Positions 1 through 7,262 are shown, numbered from the stretch's first letter. The stretch: 9,874 nucleotides of DNA from an uncultured beta proteobacterium (GCA_903910495.1 CAIVZW010000276.1:1-9874); one strand, 5' to 3'. The notes: generated by a model not told the origin, from the sequence alone. Made by a program: numbers and translations.

Positions 1-423
1 CAGGGCAACACTTTCCGCAAACAGGCGGATGCCGTCCGGATCGGCATAATTCGTCAGATCGCGACCTTCCAGATCACTGCGGTAGGGGTGCGCAATCATG
101 CGTGGTGTATGATCAATTAACCACAGGTAATCCTTGTTGGCATCTCCATAACGCAGGGCACGCAAATCGGCCGCAGCCAGTGTCTGAGCCTGTTGTCGAT
201 CCAGTTTGCCTGCCAACTCCGCGGCATAGTGGCGTTCGCACAGACTGAGAGCCGAGGCTACTATGGCGCGCAAGGTCTCTCGCTTGCTCTCAAGCAGTGC
301 TTCTTCAGTCGCCGGAAGAATTATCCACCACGTGGCAAGAACAAAAAGACTCACGGCCAGCACGGGCGGAAGAACCAGCCGCAATACGGCTATTCGGTGC
401 GATAGGCGCTTGAAGTATTTCAT
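1..423 (-). CDS. Membrane sensor protein with sCache-2 domain, N-terminal part (3' end outside window)
   Basis: This frame opens at an ATG (423-421) and stays open to the window edge, giving 141 residues. It begins with a basic stretch (MKYFKRLSHR), then one membrane segment at about residues 14-36, then a helix with charged residues. From about residue 92 comes a recognisable sCache-2 signature, YGDANKDYLWLIDHTPRMIA, followed by HPYRSDLEGRDLTNYADPDG. In this family the domain lies in the periplasm and binds small ligands, often organic acids, and the output domain follows a second membrane helix. The output domain (histidine kinase, chemotaxis receptor or GGDEF) is beyond the window, so the signalling type is unknown. 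The start is supported by the natural basic-plus-TM N-terminus. The reading frame is open upstream only as far as the stop of an adjoining IS remnant. Its only upstream purine patch (GAGGG, 438-442) is 14 nt away and lies inside the IS end. Confidence 0.85.
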   Translation of the reverse strand, partial: MKYFKRLSHRIAVLRLVLPPVLAVSLFVLATWWIILPATEEALLESKRETLRAIVASALSLCERHYAAELAGKLDRQQAQTLAAADLRALRYGDANKDYLWLIDHTPRMIAHPYRSDLEGRDLTNYADPDGIRLFAESVAL

Positions 424-430
424 GTCGAAA

Positions 431-812
431 TGAGTTTCCCTCAGTGTTCGTCTGCCAAGGGGCGGAGTTCATGCTACCAGTTTTTCCAGAAGATACGTAC
501 TCTGAGTCAGCGCTCGAAACTGGACAGGCGATTTGTGGCCTAGTGGGGAATGCTGTCGCTTCCGGTTGTAAAACACCGTGGCGTACTCGACGCTCGCAAG
601 CTTCGAGTTGGCAGGGATCGCGTAGCTATTTGTCTGAACCCGTTTACTCTTGAAGCGGCTGAACCAGTATTCCGTCGGTAGATTATCCCGGTTTTCCTTT
701 GTGACTCATCGCGCAGTGCATACCATACGCATTGAGCTTGGCTTGAAAGACATGGCTGAGCATTGGCCACCTTGACCGGAAAGCGCATCAACTCTGCCTT
801 CCATGGCTCCGA
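431..812 (-). mobile_element. Decayed IS3-family insertion sequence remnant (right end)
   Basis: This is the whole stretch between the NYN gene and the sensor gene that can be assigned to an insertion sequence. It holds the C-terminal part of an IS3-family OrfB transposase on the minus strand. After the transposase stop (471-469) comes a short tail ending in GAGGGAAACTCA read on the minus strand. That end, TGAGTTTCCCTCA at 431-443 on the plus strand, has the TGA...TCA character of IS3-family termini. OrfA, the start of OrfB and the left terminus are absent, so the element is 5'-deleted. No target duplication can be tested because the left end is gone. The left limit (~812) is where resemblance fades. 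Bases 813-861 show nothing I can assign. Confidence 0.75.
469..810 (-). pseudogene. IS3-family transposase OrfB (rve/DDE integrase core), C-terminal fragment with frameshifts
   Basis: Read on the minus strand in three successive frames, the sequence reconstructs an IS3 OrfB end. One frame (about 775-750) gives a worn HSDQGSQY-like motif, ALSGQGGQ, in which the second catalytic Asp is replaced by Gly. A second frame (about 756-690) gives HVFQAKLNAYGMHCAMSHKG, matching the usual stretch before KGNCWDN. About two bases are missing at 688-697. The third frame (687-469) runs DNLPTEYWFSRFKSK, holding the family's catalytic Glu, then VEYATVFYNRKRQHSPLGHK and SPVQF, and stops at TGA. The YNRKRQHSxLGxKSPVQF block is characteristic of IS3-family transposases. 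At least two frameshifts and a lost Asp mean it cannot be active. It resembles the IS51/IS3 subgroups from memory; the subgroup is uncertain. Confidence 0.8.
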
Positions 813-861
813 ACCCGAAGGTGCCCGTAGTTACTGCCTTGCAGGTCGACTCGGTTTTTAC

Positions 862-1890
862 TCAGGCCGAGGGTGCGCCACTCTCTGGTACAGCCTTCGG
901 TTTGCGCGCCCGCCGGTTGCGTACCAGTTTCTTTTCCTGCGCCACCTCTGCTACCGGCTCAGCCAGTACCGGCACAGTGAGTTCGCCCTTGTCTTTTGCC
1001 GTGCTCTTGCTGCCACCACGCCCGCGGCGCTTTGGCGCAGACGGCACGATCTTTTCTTCTGCCGCCACCGGCTCACTGCGCAACGCAGGCGCAGTACTGC
1101 GAGAGACAAAGGCCCCTGATTTTTCGTCGCGCCCGAGTTCAAGCAGACCACGCAGTTGCGCTTCCTCCAGCAGGTTGCCGAAACTGCGGAAGCCGTAGTA
1201 GCTTTCGTTGAAATCGGGCTTGCGCCGCTTGATCGCTTCTTTCAGCATAGACGCCCAGATCTTGCCGCTGTCACCGCGTTCGATCACCAGCGCCTCGAAG
1301 GTGGCCACGGCCAATTCAACGGCCTCGCTCTTGCGTGTCTCCAGTTCCTCCGGGCTGCGTTTGGCAATCGGCTGCGGTGCCTTCGGGTCGCGGCGTGCAG
1401 CGGTTCGCTGGCTCTCGCGCACAAGGTCGTCGTAGAAGATGAATTCGTCGCAGTTGGCGATCAGCAGATCGGAGGTCGACTGCTTGACGCCGACTCCGAT
1501 CACGTATTTGGCGTTCTCGCGCAGCTTGGAAACCAGCGGCGAGAAGTCCGAGTCGCCGCTGACGATGACGAAGGTGTTCACGTGCGACTTGGTGTAGCAC
1601 AGGTCGAGCGCATCGACGACCATGCGGATGTCGGCCGAGTTCTTGCCCGACTGGCGAACGTGCGGAATCTCGATCAGTTCGAAGTTGGCTTCGTGCATGG
1701 TGGCCTTGAAACCCTTGTAGCGATCCCAGTCGCAGTAGGCCTTCTTGAGCACGATGCTGCCCTTGAGCAGCAGGCGTTCGAGCACCGGCTTGATGTCGAA
1801 CTTGTCGTACTTGGCATCGCGCACACCAAGCGCGACGTTCTCGAAGTCGCAGAACATCGCCATGCTGACGGTCTCGGGGGATGCGGCCAT
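862..1890 (-). CDS. NYN-domain putative ribonuclease with LOTUS/OST-HTH-like domain (LabA/DUF88 family)
   Basis: The protein has 342 residues. Residues ~9-158 form an NYN (PIN-like) domain, the fold of metal-dependent RNases. The expected acidic positions are visible: D15 in CDFEN, D87 and D93 in NSADIRMVVDALD, and D113/D115 in IVSGDSDFSPLV. After a charged linker (160-188), residues ~189-265 resemble an OST-HTH/LOTUS winged helix, an RNA-binding module, with features such as SFGNLLEEAQLRGLLEL. The tail from ~285 is rich in Arg/Lys (APKRRGRGGSK, NRRARKPK) and probably binds nucleic acid. It is expected to be cytoplasmic; the substrate is unknown. The ATG at 1890 follows GGAG/GAGAG a few bases upstream, a good ribosome binding site. 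The gene lies 98 nt downstream of the tetR-like gene on the same strand and seems to have its own promoter. The nuclease function is inferred from the family. Confidence 0.88.
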   Translation of the reverse strand: MAASPETVSMAMFCDFENVALGVRDAKYDKFDIKPVLERLLLKGSIVLKKAYCDWDRYKGFKATMHEANFELIEIPHVRQSGKNSADIRMVVDALDLCYTKSHVNTFVIVSGDSDFSPLVSKLRENAKYVIGVGVKQSTSDLLIANCDEFIFYDDLVRESQRTAARRDPKAPQPIAKRSPEELETRKSEAVELAVATFEALVIERGDSGKIWASMLKEAIKRRKPDFNESYYGFRSFGNLLEEAQLRGLLELGRDEKSGAFVSRSTAPALRSEPVAAEEKIVPSAPKRRGRGGSKSTAKDKGELTVPVLAEPVAEVAQEKKLVRNRRARKPKAVPESGAPSA

Positions 1891-1918
1891 GAGTCTCTCC
1901 AGTGAATTACGTCAGTTG

Positions 1919-1924
1919 AGTATA
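1919..1924 (-). promoter_or_regulatory. Candidate -10 element for the NYN gene
   Basis: Read on the minus strand, TATACT matches the sigma-70 -10 consensus at five of six positions. It lies 28 bp upstream of the NYN start codon, which would give a leader of about 20 nt carrying the GGAGAG ribosome binding site. No good -35 hexamer sits 16-18 bp upstream (TCAATT is the best), so the call is tentative. Otherwise the 98-nt gap between the NYN gene and the upstream regulator gene shows no terminator hairpin. Confidence 0.35.
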
Positions 1925-1988
1925 CAACCCGCTGGCGTACAAATTGAGATCATCTGAAATACGACGCTGCTCCCCCTGCCGGAAAGAC

Positions 1989-2615
1989 CTACTGCCGACC
2001 GGGCGCACGCAAAGCATCGAGATAGGTATCAACCAGTGCCGGGCCAAAGCTGGCCAGCGGAAAGAGCGTACTGTCAAGTGTCCAATTCACGACCAGGCCG
2101 TCCACCATGGCCATCAATCCCACCGCGGCACAGCGTGGGTCAAGAGACGTTGACAGGTAACCGCGTTCCTGGGCAAGACGGAATCCCTCTTCGCTGATCG
2201 ACAGATAGCGGTTACCGCACTCAAGATGCATCTTGCGGATGGCAACCATCTCGCCGACGTATTCGCATTTGTGCCAGGATATTTCCAGAATGCGGAAATA
2301 GCGCGGATCGCGGATCACAAGGTCTAAAAAATACAGCGTCAAGCTACGCAGCAAATCGACCGGGTTTTCTTCCCAGTTCGACTGTAACTCGACCAGTTTG
2401 GCTTCAAGCGGTTCGAAGACCCGCAGGATCAGTGCATCGAACAGATCGGCCTTGTTCGCAAAATGCCAATAGACGGCACCGCGCGTCACTCCGGCGGCGG
2501 CGGCAATTTCGGCCAGCGAGGTATGGCTCACCCCGTGTTCCTGAAACACGAGTTCAGCGGCGTCGAGGATCGCGTTGCGCGTTTCCTGCGCTTCTTCTTT
2601 CGTTTTCCTGGCCAT
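1989..2615 (-). CDS. acrR: TetR-family transcriptional repressor, AcrR/TtgR-like, of the adjacent RND pump
   Basis: The protein has 208 residues, the usual length for AcrR-like repressors. Residues ~10-56 form the TetR DNA-binding domain, with the helix-turn-helix SLAEIAAAAGVTRGAVYWHF at 33-52, which is highly typical of the AcrR/TtgR/MexR-TetR branch. The C-terminal part (~70-205) is the all-helical ligand-binding and dimerisation region, with a conserved-looking MAMVDGLVVNW segment at ~168-178. Known relatives bind an operator between themselves and a divergent efflux operon and let go when hydrophobic drugs bind. Here the gene is divergent from an adaptor/pump pair, with a matching palindrome between them. 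The ATG at 2615 has AAGGA about 11 nt upstream. The operator lies 59 bp upstream of the start, so autoregulation is likely. The symbol is given by similarity and context; orthology with E. coli acrR is not proven. Confidence 0.92.
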   Translation of the reverse strand: MARKTKEEAQETRNAILDAAELVFQEHGVSHTSLAEIAAAAGVTRGAVYWHFANKADLFDALILRVFEPLEAKLVELQSNWEENPVDLLRSLTLYFLDLVIRDPRYFRILEISWHKCEYVGEMVAIRKMHLECGNRYLSISEEGFRLAQERGYLSTSLDPRCAAVGLMAMVDGLVVNWTLDSTLFPLASFGPALVDTYLDALRAPGRQ

Positions 2616-2659
2616 GAATTTATCATCCTTCCTGTGGCTGCACAGAATCTTCAGTCAAT

Positions 2660-2665
2660 ATTCTA
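2660..2665 (-). promoter_or_regulatory. Candidate -10 element for the tetR-like repressor gene
   Basis: TAGAAT on the minus strand matches the -10 consensus at five of six positions and lies about 44 bp upstream of the repressor ATG. No convincing -35 is found at normal spacing; that position would fall inside the operator palindrome (about 2683-2688). If this promoter is real, repressor binding to the palindrome would also cover its upstream half and give autoregulation. Confidence 0.3.
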
Positions 2666-2674
2666 GCGCAGACA

Positions 2675-2700
2675 TTACATACATGCACGAATGTATGTAA
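2675..2700. promoter_or_regulatory. AcrR-type operator: perfect 10-bp inverted repeat with 6-bp spacer
   Basis: The left arm TTACATACAT (2675-2684) and right arm ATGTATGTAA (2691-2700) are exact reverse complements around the spacer GCACGA. From memory, the E. coli AcrR operator upstream of acrAB has arms TACATACAT and ATGTATGTA in a 24-bp site, so the arms here match it and only the centre differs. The site lies between a TetR/AcrR-like gene and a divergent acrAB-like operon, exactly where that operator is expected. It overlaps the pump promoter, so bound repressor should block RNA polymerase. Confidence 0.9.
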
Positions 2701-2703
2701 AAT
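2675..2703 (+). promoter_or_regulatory. Sigma-70-like promoter of the RND efflux operon
   Basis: A -35 TTACAT (2675-2680) and a -10 TAAAAT (2698-2703; five of six consensus positions) are separated by exactly 17 bp. The -35 is the first six bases of the operator's left arm, and the -10 begins in the last bases of its right arm, so promoter and operator coincide. Transcription would begin near 2709-2711, leaving a leader of about 60 nt before the adaptor ATG at 2770. Confidence 0.7.
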
Positions 2704-2706
2704 ACG

Positions 2707-2748
2707 CGGCAATCACTGCCGAACAACCTTGATGCCCTCCCCGAGGGC
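2707..2748 (+). other. Two small stem-loops in the leader of the efflux operon mRNA
   Basis: CGGCA (2707-2711) pairs with TGCCG (2717-2721) around ATCAC, right at the predicted transcription start. GCCCTC (2734-2739) pairs with GAGGGC (2743-2748) around CCC. Both are perfect but short. Neither is followed by a T-run, so they are not terminators. They might stabilise the 5' end of the mRNA. Confidence 0.35.
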
Positions 2749-2769
2749 GAACTGCCCCGGAGATCCGTC

Positions 2770-3990
2770 ATGACGGTCAGAGTCATCCAAACCAGTTCCT
2801 TTCCATACCGCACTCTGGTGGCCATGGCCGTCGCGCTGAGCCTCACTGCCTGTGGCAAGCCTCAGGCCCCGGGAGGCATGCCGCCTGGAGCGAGCGCGCC
2901 CCCCGAAGTCGGCGTGATCACAGTGCAGCCGCAAACTGTCGCCATAAGCAGTGAGTTGTCCGGACGCACCGTGGCCAACGTGGTCGCCGAAATCCGCCCG
3001 CAAATCGGCGGGATCGTTCAAAGTCGCCTGTTCCGCGAAGGCGGGGAGGTCAAGGCCGGAGAATTGCTCTACCAAATCGATCCTGCGGTCTATCAAGCGA
3101 ACTATGAGAGCGCCAGGGCCGGCCTGGCAAAAGTCGAGGCCAACCTGGTAACGGTTCGCCTCAAGGCTGAACGCTATAAGAATCTCCTGTCGTCCGGGAT
3201 GGTGAGTCAGCAGGCGTTCGACGATGCCAATGCCACACTCAGGCAGGCCGAGGCCGACATTGCCGCGGGCAAGGCCGCCGTTGACCTCGCGCGCATCAAT
3301 CTGGCCTACACCCGCGTGCTGTCGCCGATCAGCGGTCGCATCGGTAAATCAACAGTCACCCAGGGCGCGCTGGTCACTGCCAGCCAGCCGACTGCGCTGG
3401 CAACGGTGCAGCAATTGGATCCGATCAACGTCGACGTCACGCAGTCCAGTACTGAAATGATGCAGATGAAACGCGCCCTTGAAGCCGGATCGCTCAAGCG
3501 CGCCGGTGCCGATCAGGCCAGGGTAAAACTCCTGCTCGATGACGGCTCGGTCTATCCGCTCGAAGGCAGGATGGCATTCTCCGAAGCGACGGTCGATACC
3601 GGCACGGGCACCGTCACGCTGCGTTCGATATTCCCCAATCCCAAGCGTGACTTGCTGCCCGGCATGTATGTGCGCGCCGTGGTTGAACAAGGCGTCAAGG
3701 AGCAGGCCATCGTCGTGCCGCAACAGGGCGTAGCGCATGACCCGCGAGGAAACGCTGTGGCCATGGTGGTGAATGCCGAAGGCAAGGTCGAACCACGCAT
3801 CCTCAAGACCGAACGCGCCATCGGCGACAAGTGGCTGGTCACCGAGGGCCTCGCGGCGGGAGACAGGCTGATCGTCGAAGGCCTGCAGAAGGCCAGACCC
3901 GGCACGCTGGTCAACGCCGTTCCGGCAGGCTCGCCGAGCGCTGCACCCCTGGCAGCCACTGCGGATAAAGCCCCCGCAGCCAAGCCCTGA
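2770..3990 (+). CDS. acrA: RND efflux periplasmic adaptor lipoprotein (AcrA/MexA/TtgA-like membrane fusion protein)
   Basis: The protein has 406 residues. An N-terminal signal peptide ends in the lipobox LTAC, with the lipidated Cys at 28, so the mature protein should be anchored to the inner membrane facing the periplasm. A Pro/Gly-rich linker follows (31-46). The first lipoyl half is at ~75-105 (GGIVQSRLFREGGEVKAGEL), an alpha-helical hairpin at ~108-175, and the second lipoyl half at ~178-215 (LSPISGRIGKSTVTQGALVT). The beta-barrel and membrane-proximal domains fill ~216-380, including LLPGMYVRAVVEQG. The tail is Ala/Pro-rich. In known pumps this protein joins the inner-membrane transporter to a TolC/OprM-type channel. 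GGAG at 2759-2762, seven nt before ATG, supports the start. It is the first gene of a two-gene operon, 12 nt before the pump gene. The acrA label is by family resemblance. Confidence 0.96.
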   Translation: MTVRVIQTSSFPYRTLVAMAVALSLTACGKPQAPGGMPPGASAPPEVGVITVQPQTVAISSELSGRTVANVVAEIRPQIGGIVQSRLFREGGEVKAGELLYQIDPAVYQANYESARAGLAKVEANLVTVRLKAERYKNLLSSGMVSQQAFDDANATLRQAEADIAAGKAAVDLARINLAYTRVLSPISGRIGKSTVTQGALVTASQPTALATVQQLDPINVDVTQSSTEMMQMKRALEAGSLKRAGADQARVKLLLDDGSVYPLEGRMAFSEATVDTGTGTVTLRSIFPNPKRDLLPGMYVRAVVEQGVKEQAIVVPQQGVAHDPRGNAVAMVVNAEGKVEPRILKTERAIGDKWLVTEGLAAGDRLIVEGLQKARPGTLVNAVPAGSPSAAPLAATADKAPAAKP

Positions 3991-4002
3991 GGAGAACAGC
4001 AC

Positions 4003-7000
4003 ATGGCACGTTTTTTTATTGATCGCCCCATTTTTGCGTGGGTGATTGCGATCGTCATCATGCTGGCCGGCGCGCTTTCGATCGAGAGGCTGCCGGTTTC
4101 CCAGTATCCGCCGATTGCGCCGCCGGCGATTGTCATCAACGCCACCTATCCGGGGGCTTCGGCAAAGACGCTGGAAGATTCGGTCACGCAGATCATCGAG
4201 CAGAAGATGACCGGGCTGGACAACCTGCTCTACATGTCATCGTCCAGTGATTCCTACGGCCGCGCCTCGGTGACGCTGACCTTCAACGCCGGCACCAACC
4301 CCGACATTGCCCAGGTGCAGGTGCAGAACAAGCTGCAACTGGCTCTACCCTCGCTGCCACAGATCGTGCAGGCGCAGGGGGTGCAGGTGGCCAAGTCCTC
4401 GCGCAATTATCTGTTGATCGTGTCGCTGATCGCGGAAAAGGACGACAAGACGCAAACCGACCTGACGGACTACCTGGTCGCCAACATGCAGGATCCCCTG
4501 AGTCGCGTTCCCGGTGTCGGGGAAGTCACGGTATTCGGCTCCCAGTATGCCATGCGTATATGGCTGGACCCGGCCAAACTGGTCAATTACAAGCTGACCA
4601 CGGCCGACGTGCGCGCGGCCATACAGGCGCAAAACGCCCAGGTATCGGCAGGCCAGCTCGGCGGCATACCTGCCGTCAAGGGCCAGCAGCTCAATGCGAC
4701 GATTTCGGCACTCGGCCGCCTGCAAACGCCGGAACAGTTCGGTGCCATCCTGTTGCGCACCAATGCGCAGGGCGGCAACGTGTATCTGCGCGATGTCGCC
4801 CGCTCCGAGCTGGGCAACGAATCCTACGGCATCGTCGCGCGCTATAACGGCAAGCCGGCCGCCGGTGTCGCCATCCGCCTGGCCGCCGGCGCCAACGCCC
4901 TGTCCACAGCCACGGCGGTCAAGGCCAAGGTCGAAGAACTCTCGCGCTATTTTCCGGCCGGCGTGAAGTACGTTGTTCCTTACGACACCACGCCCTTTGT
5001 GAAAATTTCCATCGAAGAGGTGGTGTACACCCTGATTGAAGCCATCGTGCTGGTGTTTCTGGTGATGTGGCTGTTCCTTGAAAATATCCGTGCCACGCTG
5101 ATTCCAACCATCGCTGTGCCGGTCGTGCTGCTCGGCACCTTTGGCATGCTGTCTGCATTTGGTTATTCGATCAATACGCTGACCATGTTCGCCACCGTAC
5201 TGGCCATCGGCCTGCTCGTTGATGACGCCATCGTGGTGGTGGAGAACGTCGAGCGCCTGATGAGCGAGGAAGGCCTGTCGCCAAAAGAGGCGACGCGCAA
5301 GTCGATGGACCAGATCGTCGGCGCGCTGATCGGGATTGCGCTCGTGCTCTCGGCGGTATTCGTGCCGATGGCCTTTTTCGGCGGTTCGACCGGCGTCATC
5401 TACCGGCAGTTCTCGATCACCATCGTCTCGGCGATGGTGCTCTCCGTGCTGGTGGCCATCATTCTGACCCCCGCCTTGTGTGCCACTCTGCTCAAGCCGG
5501 TCAAGAAGGGCGAGCACTACAGCGAAAACTGGTTCTTCCGGGGTTTCAACAGGTTTTTCGACCGCAGCCAGAAAAGCTACGTGGCCAAAGTCAGCAAGAT
5601 GCTCGGCACACGCACGCGCTATATCGTGATCTACCTGTTGATCGTCGTCGGAATGGTTGTCCTGTTCGCGCGTCTGCCTACCTCTTTCCTGCCCGAGGAG
5701 GATCAGGGCATCCTGTTTACGCAGATCCAGCTGCCTGCCGGTGCGACGCTGGAGCGCACGCTCAAGGTGCTCGACACCGTCGAACATCACTTCCTGGTTG
5801 ACGAAAAGGACGCTGCAGAGGCGATGTTTACGGCAGCCGGCTTCAGTTTCGGCGGCAGCGGCCAGAACATGGGCATCGGCTTCGTCAAGCTCAGGCCATG
5901 GGACCAGCGCAATCGTCCGGAACTGAAGGTAAAGGCCGTTGTCGGCCGGGCCATGGGCGCCTTCGCGAAAATCCGCGACGCCATGGTCTTCGCCTTTGCC
6001 CCGCCGGCGGTGGTCGAACTGGGCAACGCCACCGGCTTCGACGTGCAACTGCAGGATCGCGGATCACTCGGGCATGAAGCGCTGATCAACGCCCGCAACA
6101 TGTTCCTCGGCATGGCCATGAAGGATTCGCGCCTGGTCGGAATACGTCCGAACGGCCAGGACGACATGGCCGAGTACGCGCTGGATATCGATCAGGCCAA
6201 GGCCAATGCTCTGGGCGTCTCCATGGCTGATGTCAATGACACCTTGTCGACGGCCTGGGGCAGCAGCTACATCAATGACTTCATCGATCGCGGCCGGGTA
6301 AAGAAAGTGTACCTGCAGGGCGACGCCCCGGCGCGCATGCTGCCTGAGGATCTCAACAAGTGGCAGGTGCGCAACAAGAACGGCGAAATGGTGCCCTTCT
6401 CGGCATTTACCCGGGCTCACTGGACCTATGGTTCGCCCCGACTCGAACGTTACAACGGTTCATCATCAGTGGAAATTCTCGGACAGGGCGCTCCAGGAGT
6501 GAGTACGGGTGACGCCATGGCCGCAGTCACTGAAATTGCCGCCAAGCTGCCGCCAGGGATCGGCTACGAGTGGACCGGGGTTTCGTTTGAAGAACAGCGC
6601 TCGGGAGCACAAGCGCCAGCACTCTATGCCATCTCGCTGCTCGTCGTATTCCTCAGTCTGGCCGCCTTGTACGAGAGCTGGTCGGTGCCCTTTGCGGTCA
6701 TGCTGGTGGTACCCCTGGGCGTGATCGGAGCCTTGCTGGCGGCCACCGGCCGGGGAATGTCGAACGACGTTTACTTCCAGGTGAGCTTGCTTACCACCGT
6801 TGGCCTCTCGGCGAAGAACGCGATCCTGATCGTCGAATTTGCGCAAGCGCAGATCGATCACGGGCTCGATGTATTTGATGCGACTCTGAGGGCGGTGCGC
6901 ATGCGCCTGCGCCCGATCCTGATGACCTCGCTGGCCTTCGGGCTGGGTGTGCTGCCGCTGGCGATCAGTACCGGCGCCGGCTCCGGCAGCCAGAACGCCA

Positions 7001-7152
7001 TCGGCACGGGTGTGCTGGGCGGCATGATCTCGGCCACCGTATTGGGCATCTTCTTCGTGCCGGTATTCTTCGTGGTGATCCGGCTGATCTTCAAGGGCAA
7101 GCGGCCGACTGACGAAGCGTCCGCCAGCACGAGCGATTCGCCGGAGGGTTGA
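4003..7152 (+). CDS. acrB: RND multidrug efflux pump, inner-membrane transporter (AcrB/MexB/TtgB-like, HAE1 family)
   Basis: The protein has 1049 residues, the same length as E. coli AcrB as I recall it. It shows the AcrB opening ([20 protein letters not shown]), TM1 at ~9-28, a large periplasmic loop, TM2-TM6 at ~340-500, a second periplasmic loop (~560-870) and TM8-TM12 at ~872-1030. The proton-relay residues are present: D407/D408 in [21 protein letters not shown]938 in [10 protein letters not shown] and T975 in [10 protein letters not shown]. Drug-pocket phenylalanines have counterparts at F178, F609, F614, F616 and F627; the position equivalent to AcrB F136 is Tyr. It should work as a proton-driven trimer that captures hydrophobic compounds from periplasm and membrane. 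GGAG at 3991-3994, eight nt before ATG, supports the start. No outer-membrane factor gene follows within the window. The closest named relative (AcrB, MexB or TtgB) cannot be fixed by eye. Confidence 0.97.
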   Translation: MARFFIDRPIFAWVIAIVIMLAGALSIERLPVSQYPPIAPPAIVINATYPGASAKTLEDSVTQIIEQKMTGLDNLLYMSSSSDSYGRASVTLTFNAGTNPDIAQVQVQNKLQLALPSLPQIVQAQGVQVAKSSRNYLLIVSLIAEKDDKTQTDLTDYLVANMQDPLSRVPGVGEVTVFGSQYAMRIWLDPAKLVNYKLTTADVRAAIQAQNAQVSAGQLGGIPAVKGQQLNATISALGRLQTPEQFGAILLRTNAQGGNVYLRDVARSELGNESYGIVARYNGKPAAGVAIRLAAGANALSTATAVKAKVEELSRYFPAGVKYVVPYDTTPFVKISIEEVVYTLIEAIVLVFLVMWLFLENIRATLIPTIAVPVVLLGTFGMLSAFGYSINTLTMFATVLAIGLLVDDAIVVVENVERLMSEEGLSPKEATRKSMDQIVGALIGIALVLSAVFVPMAFFGGSTGVIYRQFSITIVSAMVLSVLVAIILTPALCATLLKPVKKGEHYSENWFFRGFNRFFDRSQKSYVAKVSKMLGTRTRYIVIYLLIVVGMVVLFARLPTSFLPEEDQGILFTQIQLPAGATLERTLKVLDTVEHHFLVDEKDAAEAMFTAAGFSFGGSGQNMGIGFVKLRPWDQRNRPELKVKAVVGRAMGAFAKIRDAMVFAFAPPAVVELGNATGFDVQLQDRGSLGHEALINARNMFLGMAMKDSRLVGIRPNGQDDMAEYALDIDQAKANALGVSMADVNDTLSTAWGSSYINDFIDRGRVKKVYLQGDAPARMLPEDLNKWQVRNKNGEMVPFSAFTRAHWTYGSPRLERYNGSSSVEILGQGAPGVSTGDAMAAVTEIAAKLPPGIGYEWTGVSFEEQRSGAQAPALYAISLLVVFLSLAALYESWSVPFAVMLVVPLGVIGALLAATGRGMSNDVYFQVSLLTTVGLSAKNAILIVEFAQAQIDHGLDVFDATLRAVRMRLRPILMTSLAFGLGVLPLAISTGAGSGSQNAIGTGVLGGMISATVLGIFFVPVFFVVIRLIFKGKRPTDEASASTSDSPEG

Positions 7153-7175
7153 TGATGACTCGAACAATGCTTGGA

Positions 7176-7245
7176 CTGGCAGGCGCTCCATGTCCTTGCG
7201 CAGCATCTGGCTGGCGTAGAACGACAGCGACCAGATACCGGTGGT
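7176..7245 (-). pseudogene. Possible vestige of a membrane sensor gene antisense to the operon's 3' flank
   Basis: In the 110-nt gap after acrB, the minus strand reads TTGIWSLSFYASQMLRKDME followed by RLP in one frame. A hydrophobic stretch ending in YAS-MLR-DMERL resembles the first membrane helix of some betaproteobacterial PAS/GGDEF sensor proteins. The frame meets a stop upstream (7263-7261) with no good start, and downstream it runs into the antisense of acrB with no further resemblance. So at most about 70 bp of coding-like sequence is left. This comes from pattern memory alone and could be chance. Confidence 0.25.
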
Positions 7246-7253
7246 GCTAGCAT
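7245..7253 (+). promoter_or_regulatory. Candidate extended -10 promoter for the RlmN/Cfr-like gene
   Basis: TGCTAGCAT fits the TGnTAnnnT extended -10 pattern. Transcription would begin around 7259-7262, just before the ATG at 7263, giving an essentially leaderless mRNA. That would fit the lack of any Shine-Dalgarno-like sequence there. No -35 at normal spacing is convincing. Read-through from the pump operon, whose stop is 110 nt upstream with no terminator visible, is the alternative. Confidence 0.25.
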
Positions 7254-7262
7254 TCCCCTTTC

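Noticed and set aside
193..405. 70-codon open frame on the plus strand
   Set aside because: Antisense to the sCache sensor gene, with no family resemblance.
540..791. 83-codon open frame on the minus strand
   Set aside because: It runs through the IS remnant in a shifted frame; the transposase-like residues are found only when frames are joined, so this is not an intact gene.
424..861. Possible small functional gene or RNA in the 438-bp gap between the NYN and sensor genes
   Set aside because: The resemblance to a decayed IS3 transposase explains nearly all of the gap; the remaining ~50 bp (813-861) shows no gene, repeat or RNA structure.
850..871. Inverted repeat CTCGG...CCGAG at the end of the NYN gene
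   Set aside because: Only five base pairs with a long loop overlapping the stop codon; the T-run is in the loop rather than after the stem.
1156..1905. 249-codon open frame on the plus strand
   Set aside because: Antisense to the NYN gene; its Val/Ala/Asp/Leu-rich translation mirrors the codon pattern of the real gene and shows no domain.
4345..6048. 567-codon open frame on the minus strand
   Set aside because: It lies wholly antisense to the acrB gene, whose motifs are unmistakable. The translation is His/Gln/Asp-rich low-complexity sequence typical of antisense frames in GC-rich DNA.
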